A model generated the notes under the pieces. The model worked only from the letters and a program-made list of their open reading frames with translations. It was not told the origin of the DNA and made no database searches. A program made the translations under genes and the position numbers. Shown here piece by piece: positions 1-5,636 of a DNA stretch of 5,636 bases. The stretch is from Acidobacteriota bacterium (GTDB taxonomy: Bacteria > Acidobacteriota > Thermoanaerobaculia > Gp7-AA8): assembly GCA_003222375.1 (NCBI GenBank), contig QHVX01000320.1, positions 3,360-8,995 of the forward strand, given 5' to 3'. The first letter of the stretch is position 1. Each line of letters begins with the position of its first letter.

Positions 1-1273
1 GAAAGAGAATGCCGGCCGACAAAATCACGAGCGCGAGCTGATAGGCGGCATCGAGCCGTCGCTGCAGACCGCGCGCAAGCAAGAGCAGAAGCGCGCCCGC
101 GATGCTGCCAAAAAAATGGGAGATCTCGACGATCGGCAACGGAACGAGGCGTCGAAGCCATTGCAGACGGCTGGGCAGGGTCGGAGTTGCGCCGGAAAAA
201 AGCAGAACGGCGCCGCCGACGAACGTCGTGAACGCCAGCAGATTCGGCGCGATACCCGGCGCCCATCGTCCGAAAATTTTCCAGGCGCGCGCGACGCCCT
301 CGCGCTTCTCAACGATCTCGTGCGTCGACAGAAGGATCGTCGCGATGAAGAGCGGCAACAGGTAGTAAATGACGCGGAACGCCACCAGGGCGCCGAGGAT
401 CGAGGAAGCCGAGTAGAACGGGGCGAGGAAGATCAGGATGACCGCTTCGAAGATTCCAAAGCCGCCAGGGACGTTCGACGCCACGCCCGAAATCTGCGCC
501 AGGAGGAAGATTCCGAGGAATCGCGTGAAGGTCAGCGGAAGCGAATCGGGCAGGAGGATGTAGAGAACGCCGGCGGCGATGATCCAGTCGATCGCCGAGA
601 TCGTCACCTGCGCGACGAAGAGTCCGAACGTCGGCAGCTCGAATTCCCACTGCCGCATGCGCACGGGCTCGCGGCGAAAGGCAATCCATCCCAGATAGGC
701 GAGCGCAGGAAGAAGCAACACGATGCCGAGCAGGCGGATGGAGTTCAGCGGCAGATGCACCGATGCCGGGATCTCGGGCGGAAGAATGATGAAGAACGTT
801 CCGCCCAACACGATGAATCCGAGCCAGAAGCTGATCGTACAGAACGCGATGACCTTCGCGATCTCGACGGCGCTCAAGCGCCACGCCGTGTACAGGCGGT
901 AGCGCAGCGATCCCCCCACGAGACCCGACAGGCCGACGTTGTTGTTGAACGCGTAGCCGATGAACGACGCCAGCGCGATCTTGCGATAGGGGAGCGGATG
1001 CCGGATGTATTCGAACGCCAGCGTGTCATACCCGGTCATCACCAGGTAGCCGAGTAGAGTCAGCACGACGGCCAGGATGATTTGATCGCCGTTGAGCGAG
1101 CTGATGTAGCGGACGATGTCACGATAGCGATACTGCGCCAGTGTGGTCGCGAGGACGCGCAACGCGATCGCAAAGACGCCCAGGATCAGGAGCGGCTTGA
1201 GAAACGGCGCAATCCGCTTCAGGCGTTCGAGCACCTCCGCGATTGTATGCAAACCGCCGTGGTAAGCTGACAC
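1..1273 (-). CDS. mprF: MprF-type aminoacyl-phosphatidylglycerol flippase/synthase, N-terminal flippase part (partial)
   Basis: The minus strand is open from a GTG at 1273 to the left edge, giving 424 codons without a stop. The product is strongly hydrophobic with about a dozen membrane segments (for example near residues 23-41, 64-82, 138-166, 213-245, 290-316, 343-361 and 380-402). Family signatures are NNVGLSGLVGGSLRYRLY at 110-127, followed by the W-x-LSAVEIAKVI stretch, and SNVPGGFGIFEA at 266-277, typical of the MprF/UPF0104 membrane domain. Known MprF proteins add lysine or alanine from aminoacyl-tRNA to phosphatidylglycerol and move the lipid across the inner membrane, lowering susceptibility to cationic peptides. 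Only the flippase half is visible; the C-terminal synthase domain, and hence the amino acid used, would lie beyond base 1. The GTG was chosen because AAGGTGAG sits nine bases upstream; a TTG at 1252 is the alternative. A flippase-only relative cannot be excluded. Confidence 0.87.
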   Translation of the reverse strand, partial: MSAYHGGLHTIAEVLERLKRIAPFLKPLLILGVFAIALRVLATTLAQYRYRDIVRYISSLNGDQIILAVVLTLLGYLVMTGYDTLAFEYIRHPLPYRKIALASFIGYAFNNNVGLSGLVGGSLRYRLYTAWRLSAVEIAKVIAFCTISFWLGFIVLGGTFFIILPPEIPASVHLPLNSIRLLGIVLLLPALAYLGWIAFRREPVRMRQWEFELPTFGLFVAQVTISAIDWIIAAGVLYILLPDSLPLTFTRFLGIFLLAQISGVASNVPGGFGIFEAVILIFLAPFYSASSILGALVAFRVIYYLLPLFIATILLSTHEIVEKREGVARAWKIFGRWAPGIAPNLLAFTTFVGGAVLLFSGATPTLPSRLQWLRRLVPLPIVEISHFFGSIAGALLLLLARGLQRRLDAAYQLALVILSAGILF

Positions 1274-1276
1274 GCC

Positions 1277-1768
1277 GTGCCGCTCACCTTCGTTGCGGGC
1301 TCCGCGCACGACGTTTTAGGTCCTGATCTCGCGCGAGCGGTCGAAGGCGCGTTGCGCCAGCGTTTCGCGATCGAAGACGGTCAGGGGGACGAGCCGTATC
1401 GCTCCGACGAGGTCGACGTGCGCGGCTGGGTGGCGCTGCAGCAGCGCATCCCGCAGATCGCGGCCATCGATGCCTATCAGGCGGTCTTTGTCGACGCGCC
1501 GGTGAAGGGCATCGAGGAAATCTCGCTGCCGAATGTTGCCGATCCTTTTCATGTCGCGAGTCTGTCGGCACTCGTCACAGCGCTTCAGATTTTTGCGGCC
1601 AGCAGTTCGCTTCCGACCGACGATGTCGAGCTGATGCAGCTGGCCGCGAAGTACCTCGAAGAAGACGAGCTGATCGAAGCCGATCTCGACATCCAGACTT
1701 ACATCCAACTGATGCTCTCCGCGCGACAGGCGGTCGCGCGGCGCCAGGCGCTCTGGATCGTCGGCTAG
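1277..1768 (+). CDS. Unrecognised acidic 163-residue protein
   Basis: I do not recognise a family. The 163-residue product has balanced composition, is acidic overall, has no signal peptide or clear membrane segment and no cysteine, so it is probably cytoplasmic. Residues around 84-114 look helical and mildly hydrophobic; the segment from about 115 to 145 is rich in Asp/Glu and likely helical. The codons favour G/C in the third position, like the neighbours, while the opposite-strand reading is an Arg-rich shadow, which supports this strand. A stop at 1268-1270 in the same frame makes GTG 1277 the earliest possible start; only a weak purine tract (GGTAAG at 1261-1266) precedes it. The gene is divergent from mprF and convergent with the CAP gene, so it must carry its own promoter, which would lie within mprF. 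No function is assigned. Confidence 0.65.
   Translation: MPLTFVAGSAHDVLGPDLARAVEGALRQRFAIEDGQGDEPYRSDEVDVRGWVALQQRIPQIAAIDAYQAVFVDAPVKGIEEISLPNVADPFHVASLSALVTALQIFAASSSLPTDDVELMQLAAKYLEEDELIEADLDIQTYIQLMLSARQAVARRQALWIVG
1283..1290 (-). promoter_or_regulatory. Shine-Dalgarno site of mprF
   Basis: Read on the minus strand this is AAGGTGAG, followed by a nine-base spacer and the GTG at 1273-1271. It is the best ribosome-binding match near the start and decides for GTG 1273 over TTG 1252, which has no comparable purine tract. It lies inside the first codons of the divergent plus-strand gene. Confidence 0.6.
1765..1768. other. Shared CTAG containing the stop codons of two convergent genes
   Basis: The palindrome CTAG holds the plus-strand TAG (1766-1768) of the 163-residue gene and the minus-strand TAG (complement of 1765-1767) of the CAP gene. 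The two coding regions therefore overlap by four bases, and no intergenic terminator can lie between them. Confidence 0.85.
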
Positions 1769-2733
1769 CGCTGCGACAAGGCGCTGGCGGCAGCGCCGTC
1801 ACCCGCGCCGTAAACGCGCAGCGAAACATTGCTGGCCGCAATCGACTCTCGCGCGCCCTGCGATTTGACCCACACGACGACTGTGTAGACGCCGGGGCCG
1901 TCAGGAAAAGGAACGACGAAGGCGAAGCCGCCGTCATCTTTGACCGGAAAATCTCCGTGCCGGCCGTCGCTGTAGACCTCGCGCACTTCCTGGATCGATC
2001 CGGCGGAATTCATGCTGACGCGATTGCGAAGACGCGGCAGATACTCACGCCGCGCGTCGGGCAGCGAGTACGTCGTGATGGCATTCGCGGTCACCGGCGC
2101 GATCGGCTGCGGAAACGGCTCGCGATGGACGGTGATCGCTTCGATCGCATATCCCGGCGCCGGGCGGCCGCTGGTCAAAAGCTGGTCGCCGACCGATGCG
2201 GTCCGGGGAAGTGGCCGCACCCAATCGACGTAGCGGCGGATGAACTCCTGCGTCAGGCGAAACTCGCCATGTTCCCACGCCAGACCGATTCCGACGTGCG
2301 TCGCGAATGGATCGAGGATCGTGCGGCGGTGACCGTCATGCGGCCCCACCTCGCGCATCATCGCATCCTCGGAGCGCCGCATCATTTCGTAAAGCGCGCG
2401 GTCGGAGAAGTTGTAGTTGGCCGACCATGCGGCCGCGTTTTCGCTGACGCCGTCATTGCCGCCCGCGAACGAGTAACGCATGTACGGAGCCTGCCCGTCA
2501 GTCGTGTAGTGGCCGGTGGTGCCGTTGCGGATCTGATCGCGGCAATACGCATCTGCGACAACGGAGGCCAACGGGTCGAGCTTCACCGGCTGCAAGCCAA
2601 ACTGCTTGCGATCTCGATTGATCAGACGCAGGAACTCTTCGCGCAGCGTGAAGCGCGTTTCGTCGATAGGCCCCTCGCCTTGCGCCAGAGGCGCAGAGAC
2701 GACGAGCAGCAGCGCGAGAAGCAGTCTTTTCAT
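1765..2733 (-). CDS. Secreted CAP/SCP-domain (YkwD-like) protein with C-terminal beta-rich extension
   Basis: The 322-residue product starts with a signal peptide (MKRLLLALLLVVSAPLAQG), probably cut near residue 19, so it is exported. Residues about 25-170 match a bacterial CAP domain: an N-terminal helix with LREEFLRLINRDRK, a GH pair at 74-75, SENAA at 97-101, and GHRRTILDPFATHVGIGLAW at 134-153, the bacterial counterpart of the CAP core. His75, Glu98 and His135 or His146 are candidate cavity residues. Bacterial CAP proteins are envelope or secreted proteins of mostly unknown biochemical activity. Residues about 195-310 form a separate module rich in predicted strands that ends in a pattern resembling an Ig-like sandwich; I cannot name it. 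The ATG at 2733 follows the kinase stop by 14 bases, and no Shine-Dalgarno motif is evident, suggesting coupled translation. The gene ends in the shared CTAG with the convergent gene. Confidence 0.9.
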   Translation of the reverse strand: MKRLLLALLLVVSAPLAQGEGPIDETRFTLREEFLRLINRDRKQFGLQPVKLDPLASVVADAYCRDQIRNGTTGHYTTDGQAPYMRYSFAGGNDGVSENAAAWSANYNFSDRALYEMMRRSEDAMMREVGPHDGHRRTILDPFATHVGIGLAWEHGEFRLTQEFIRRYVDWVRPLPRTASVGDQLLTSGRPAPGYAIEAITVHREPFPQPIAPVTANAITTYSLPDARREYLPRLRNRVSMNSAGSIQEVREVYSDGRHGDFPVKDDGGFAFVVPFPDGPGVYTVVVWVKSQGARESIAASNVSLRVYGAGDGAAASALSQR

Positions 2734-2739
2734 CGGAAA

Positions 2740-2758
2740 CGGTGATTCTATTTCACCG
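2740..2758 (-). promoter_or_regulatory. Small inverted repeat across the kinase stop codon and CAP leader
   Basis: On the minus-strand transcript CGGTGA (2758-2753) can pair with TCACCG (2745-2740) around a seven-base loop that contains the kinase TAG stop. The hairpin ends six bases before the CAP ATG. A ribosome terminating on the kinase would melt it, fitting translational coupling. The stem is only six base pairs and is followed by just three T residues, so it is a poor intrinsic terminator. It could be chance. Confidence 0.3.
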
Positions 2759-3284
2759 GTAACTCAATCGAAACACGGAATCCCGGGTTGAGATTCTCGG
2801 CTCGGATCGAGCCCCCGTGCTCCTCGACGGCCTTACGGGTTATGGCGAGGCCGAGGCCGGTACCCGCGGATTTTGTCGAGAAGTATGGATCAAATATCCG
2901 GGGGAGGACTTCAGGCGGAACTCCCGGGCCGTTGTCCTCGACAGACACGACCACTCTGGAGTCGAGCACGTGGCTGCCAAGCCGGACAATGCCGCCCGGT
3001 GCAGCCTGGAAAGCGTTCTCGATGAGGTTGGCAATTGCTCCGCGGAGCATCCTCGAATCGCCTGCGAATTGCGCAGGCGTGGACGTCGCGATGTCTGCTC
3101 GAAAATCGATCCCGCGTTGCCGGCTGTCGGCGTAACTGGCCGCAATCTCTTCCAGCAACCTGCGCAGATTCAGCGGCCTCTTCTGAACCTGACGCAGCGA
3201 GGCGTAATCGCTGAATTCCTTCGACGTCTCGCGGAGCATTTTGACCTGACGAAGGATGTTGTCGACCGCCGATTTGACGAGCAC
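2748..3284 (-). CDS. HATPase_c catalytic part of the kinase, C-terminal fragment
   Basis: From a GTG at 3284 this frame gives 178 residues; kinase-like sequence extends 18 codons further up, to 3338. It lacks the H-box but holds the rest of the dimerisation helix (SAVDNILRQVKMLRETSKEF at 5-24) and a full ATP-binding domain: N-box NLIENAFQA at 86-94, G1 DNGPG at 117-121, F-box FDPYFSTK at 131-138 and G2 GTGLGLA at 141-147. These are the ATP-contacting elements of GHKL kinases, and all appear intact. The domain order and the NtrY-like helix show that it belongs to the upstream frame. The GTG has no convincing ribosome-binding site, so independent expression is doubtful. The stop TAG lies 14 bases before the CAP start. 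Confidence 0.72.
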   Translation of the reverse strand: MLVKSAVDNILRQVKMLRETSKEFSDYASLRQVQKRPLNLRRLLEEIAASYADSRQRGIDFRADIATSTPAQFAGDSRMLRGAIANLIENAFQAAPGGIVRLGSHVLDSRVVVSVEDNGPGVPPEVLPRIFDPYFSTKSAGTGLGLAITRKAVEEHGGSIRAENLNPGFRVSIELPVK

Positions 3285-5636
3285 AGGCAGATCGGCATCA
3301 CCGCGCTCGGCGACTGCGCGGAGATGTTCGGCGGTAAGTCACCCCACGCCTCGAGCCGCTCCGACCGCAGGATCTCCGTCACATCCTCGGCAATCAGCAT
3401 CTCTTCGTCTGTATCGGGCAGCGGAACGACCGATACGCGAAACGTGCGCGCGGCATCGTCGACGCTCAGCTCGAGCTCCGCTGATTCGGCGCGGCGCTGC
3501 CGGTGATTCTCGAGGAAGTCGCGGACTTCGGGATGGAACACAATCCCTTCGCCGAAGAGCTTTCGCGCGGCGAGGTTCGTCGCGACGACCCGCATTCGGC
3601 CATCGAGCACGACCACCGCGGCATTGATGTTCTCGAGCAGCGTCTGCAATCGATCGCGTTCGTGGCGAAGATCATTCTGTTGCCGCCGGATCGACTGCGC
3701 CATATCGCGGAAGGTGGTGACCAGCAGCCCGAGGTCGGGATCGGGAGGGACGCGGACGTCGATGTCGAACTCGCCGCGCGCGACCGCCCGCGCTCCGCCG
3801 ACCAGCGCCTGCACCGGGCGCGTTACGGTTCTGGCGGCGCGATTGGCAACGACAATCGCGGCGAGAACGACAAACACCAGCAACATGTAAATCGTCGTCG
3901 CGAGATCGTTGACCTGCGCCTGGATCTGGCGCGCCTGTACGATGAATGGAAGCGCCAGTGTGTAGTTCTGACCCGAAGCCAGTGTGATCGGACTGTAGAT
4001 CTCGATGAACTGCGCGGAGCCTGACGTGTGCTGCGCTTGCGAGAGTTGCCGGCCGCGAATCACGATCGCCGAATACACTTCGCCCGGCAACCGCTCGGAA
4101 TCGACGTGCGCCGCAAAGAGATCGCGCCGGCTCGACGCGATGAGCTGTTCGTCGCGATAGAGATGCAGGTCGTGACCGATGACCAGCGCGAGCCAGCTCA
4201 GCACATCGTCGTCGAGGACTTGCTCGGGGCGAGCGGAGTTGGTCGACGCGAGATAGTCTTCGATGACGCGCTCGGCGGTATTGAGGGCCGTCTGCGCGCG
4301 GTCGTTGTACTCCGACTTCAGGCGATCGCCCAGGTACGCACGGACAAAAATCACGAAGAGGATCAGCGGCAGGAGAACGACCGCCGTGACGTAGACCGAC
4401 GTGCGCGTTCGAAAGTCGAGGCTCCGCGGAAAGCCCCGCACGATCGAGGCGATCAGCGGAAGTGAGCTGATCGCGATCGCAATCAGAACAAACGCGATCG
4501 CCCAGATCGCGACGCTTCCCGCGCGCCGCACCTGCTGTCCGAAGGTCGGGACCTGCACCGGAAATGCATACAGCATGTCGTCGCTCCGGCGGAGATAAAC
4601 CGAAGAACCTTGCGCGGCATTGACCCACAGGCCCTGTCCGCTTTTCAGCATCGTGAAATAACGCTCCGGACTCTGCGGCAACTTGAGCGTCGACGGTCCT
4701 CGGCTATTGCCGTTTTTTTCGAACACTGTCGGCGACGGCTGCGCGCGCAAGCCGGTGGTCGTGTCCGCGAACGACGGCTCGAAGAAATCGCGGTAGATGT
4801 CGGCGTAGGTCGCGGTCGCGCCAGGGTCGGCAGGATTGACGACGTGGATGCTTCCCTCGCCGATCGGAATCCCGAAGGTGGAAACGTCGAAGTCGTGATG
4901 CATGAGGACGCGGCGGAGCGTTCCGACCTGCAGCACTTCGGGCCCTCTCTCCGAACGGCGCTCGCTGAACTGCGGCAATCCGACGCCGAAGCGACTCAGC
5001 GGATGATCGAAGATGTCGTTGACGTTGATGACGGCCGGGATCCGCAGTTTCGACAGATCGGAGTGCAGCCACAATGCGTAGGCGAGATCCTGCAGATCCA
5101 TGCGCGTGTAGTCGTCGGGCAGGATCGTGCTCAGGTCGACGCGCGAGAACTCGCTGAGCAGCATATCCTCGATCATCGTGCGCAACTGTCCCGCCTCGCC
5201 GATCACCAGCGGCGCATAAGTCTCGGCGACGAATTTGCGCGCGCTCGATGTCTCGAAGATGTTCAGCGGGATGTAGCTCAGCATCACGACGACGAGAGCG
5301 GCCACGAAGAGACGCAAAACGGGATGACGTGTGCCAAATCGCGGGGCGAGCCCAACGACCGCGAACCCAAAACACAAGATCGCCATCAGCAAGACCGCCT
5401 GCGCCACGGACAGCGGCACGATGTGATCCGGGATCGGCGAAACGCGGGAGTTGTCGACCAGATTGCGAAGAAAAATCACGAAGCCGGTCGCAGCCCCGAG
5501 TGCCAGGAAGGCGCGAAGGAGCTGCAGTCGCGGCGTCGGCACCCATCGATTGAAGACAATGACGATTCCTAGAACGGCCGCGCCGGTCAGGAGCAGGTCG
5601 AACGGCGACCGGCTGAAACCGTCGAGCATCTTCGAT
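3170..5636 (-). CDS. Sensor part of the kinase (membrane segments, two sensor regions, HAMP, PAS), N-terminal fragment
   Basis: Counting from the ATG at 5629, this frame gives 819 residues. The first 762 are genuine kinase sequence, and the last 57, after TGG at 3346-3344, are out-of-frame and Arg/Ser-rich. Membrane segments are near residues 10-27, 38-55, 73-94, 104-121, 371-398, 409-431 and 578-595. The second sensor region contains GHDLHLYRDEQLIASSRR at 485-502, a pattern common in extracytoplasmic PAS/Cache-like sensors. HAMP begins at RTVTRPVQALV (600-610); PAS includes LLENINAAVVVLDGRMRVV at 664-682. The frame is open upstream of 5629 to the window edge, and only GAAG directly abuts the ATG. 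Seven membrane segments would also put the N terminus outside the cell. The true start is therefore probably beyond 5636, with one more segment. Confidence 0.8.
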   Translation of the reverse strand, partial: SKMLDGFSRSPFDLLLTGAAVLGIVIVFNRWVPTPRLQLLRAFLALGAATGFVIFLRNLVDNSRVSPIPDHIVPLSVAQAVLLMAILCFGFAVVGLAPRFGTRHPVLRLFVAALVVVMLSYIPLNIFETSSARKFVAETYAPLVIGEAGQLRTMIEDMLLSEFSRVDLSTILPDDYTRMDLQDLAYALWLHSDLSKLRIPAVINVNDIFDHPLSRFGVGLPQFSERRSERGPEVLQVGTLRRVLMHHDFDVSTFGIPIGEGSIHVVNPADPGATATYADIYRDFFEPSFADTTTGLRAQPSPTVFEKNGNSRGPSTLKLPQSPERYFTMLKSGQGLWVNAAQGSSVYLRRSDDMLYAFPVQVPTFGQQVRRAGSVAIWAIAFVLIAIAISSLPLIASIVRGFPRSLDFRTRTSVYVTAVVLLPLILFVIFVRAYLGDRLKSEYNDRAQTALNTAERVIEDYLASTNSARPEQVLDDDVLSWLALVIGHDLHLYRDEQLIASSRRDLFAAHVDSERLPGEVYSAIVIRGRQLSQAQHTSGSAQFIEIYSPITLASGQNYTLALPFIVQARQIQAQVNDLATTIYMLLVFVVLAAIVVANRAARTVTRPVQALVGGARAVARGEFDIDVRVPPDPDLGLLVTTFRDMAQSIRRQQNDLRHERDRLQTLLENINAAVVVLDGRMRVVATNLAARKLFGEGIVFHPEVRDFLENHRQRRAESAELELSVDDAARTFRVSVVPLPDTDEEMLIAEDVTEILRSERLEAWGDLPPNISAQSPSAVMPICLCSSNRRSTTSFVRSKCSARRRRNSAITPRCVRFRRGR
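3338..3339 (-). other. Inferred junction of an approximately 52-nt loss in the kinase gene
   Basis: Reading the minus strand, GCG TGG GGT GA (3349-3339) encodes AWG plus two bases that fit a Glu codon. CTT ACC GCC GAA CAT starts at 3338 and encodes LTAEH in the next frame. The family consensus places a Glu and 17 further residues between G and L. One leftover base of the Glu codon plus 51 bases makes 52, which leaves a -1 shift. The exact breakpoint may slide by a base. Confidence 0.7.

Larger units (their letters stand above)
2748..5636 (-). pseudogene. NtrY-like multi-membrane-segment sensor histidine kinase, H-box deleted and frameshifted; 5' end outside window
   Basis: Read together, two minus-strand frames form one kinase. 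Frame 1 (5636 to about 3339) encodes seven membrane segments, a predicted extracytoplasmic region at residues 122-370, a second at 432-577, HAMP (about 596-650) and PAS (about 655-755), ending in RSERLEAWG. Frame 2 (about 3338 to 2748) resumes with LTAEHLRAV, the second dimerisation helix (DNILRQVKMLRE), then the N, G1, F and G2 boxes of a HATPase domain. In NtrY-type kinases W-x-E-M-A-R-x-x-A-H-E-x-K-N-P-L-T-P-I-Q joins these parts. That stretch, with the phosphorylated histidine, is missing, and about 52 lost bases also explain the frame change. As written the gene cannot make an autophosphorylating kinase. Elsewhere both halves look well preserved, suggesting a recent event or an assembly error. 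The usual NtrX regulator is not downstream. Confidence 0.82.

Noticed and set aside
309..884. Minus-strand open frame (191 residues) within mprF, in another frame
   Set aside because: It is Arg/His/Pro-rich without domains. The overlapping frame encodes recognisable MprF motifs without interruption.
116..1057. Long plus-strand open frame (313 residues) opposite mprF
   Set aside because: The product is a low-complexity Arg/Asp/Glu/Gln-rich string. It is the shadow of the clear membrane protein on the minus strand in GC-rich DNA.
1195..1276. Possible sigma-70 promoter for the plus-strand gene (TTGAGA near 1198 and TATGCA near 1246)
   Set aside because: The spacing of about 40 bases is far from the usual 17, and no better pair was found.
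1957..2745. Plus-strand open frame (262 residues) opposite the CAP gene
   Set aside because: Arg-rich with no family pattern; the minus strand has a signal peptide and CAP motifs.
3170..3338. Programmed ribosomal frameshift joining the two kinase frames
   Set aside because: A -1 shift would reach the second frame, but I see no clear slippery heptamer with a following structure. No frameshift would restore the missing H-box residues.
4451..4472. Inverted repeat GATCAGC / GCTGATC with an eight-base loop
   Set aside because: It lies inside kinase codons for a membrane segment (ISSLPLI) and has no T-tract; probably chance from GATC-rich codons.
4610..5572. Plus-strand open frame (320 residues) opposite the kinase, with other shorter ones along 2788-5553
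   Set aside because: Charged low-complexity shadows of the kinase frame; no independent start signals or motifs.

Overview
This window is GC-rich bacterial DNA, packed with genes and with almost no intergenic space. The gene types suggest a Gram-negative, possibly Acidobacteriota-like, bacterium: an MprF-type lipid flippase, a very large NtrY-like membrane histidine kinase, and a secreted CAP-domain protein with a C-terminal extension. That placement is inference from protein style only; no marker gene is present.

Layout from left to right. (1) 1-1273, minus strand: the N-terminal 424 codons of mprF, with the frame open through the left edge. The visible part is the flippase membrane domain; the aminoacyl-tRNA-dependent synthase domain, if present, lies outside. 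(2) 1277-1768, plus strand: an unrecognised acidic 163-residue protein, divergent from mprF with only three bases between the two GTG start codons. (3) 1765-2733, minus strand: an exported CAP/SCP (YkwD-like) protein. It converges on gene 2, and the two stop codons share one CTAG palindrome. (4) 2748-5636, minus strand: a multi-membrane-segment sensor histidine kinase directly upstream of the CAP gene, with 14 bases between them. It probably begins beyond the right edge.

The most notable observation is that the kinase is broken at one point. The frame runs through the membrane segments, two predicted extracytoplasmic sensor regions, HAMP and PAS, and reaches ...RLEAWG. The residues that normally follow in NtrY-type kinases (the H-box with the phosphorylated histidine, about 18 residues) are absent. 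The sequence resumes in another frame at LTAEHLR... and continues through a complete-looking ATPase domain. A single loss of about 52 nt at 3338/3339 explains both the missing motif and the frame change. It could be a true inactivating deletion or an assembly error.

Functionally, the kinase and CAP genes look like one transcription unit, perhaps envelope-related. MprF modifies or translocates aminoacylated phosphatidylglycerol. No response regulator, RNA gene, mobile element, CRISPR array or long repeat was found, and no stretch over 300 bases lacks a gene.
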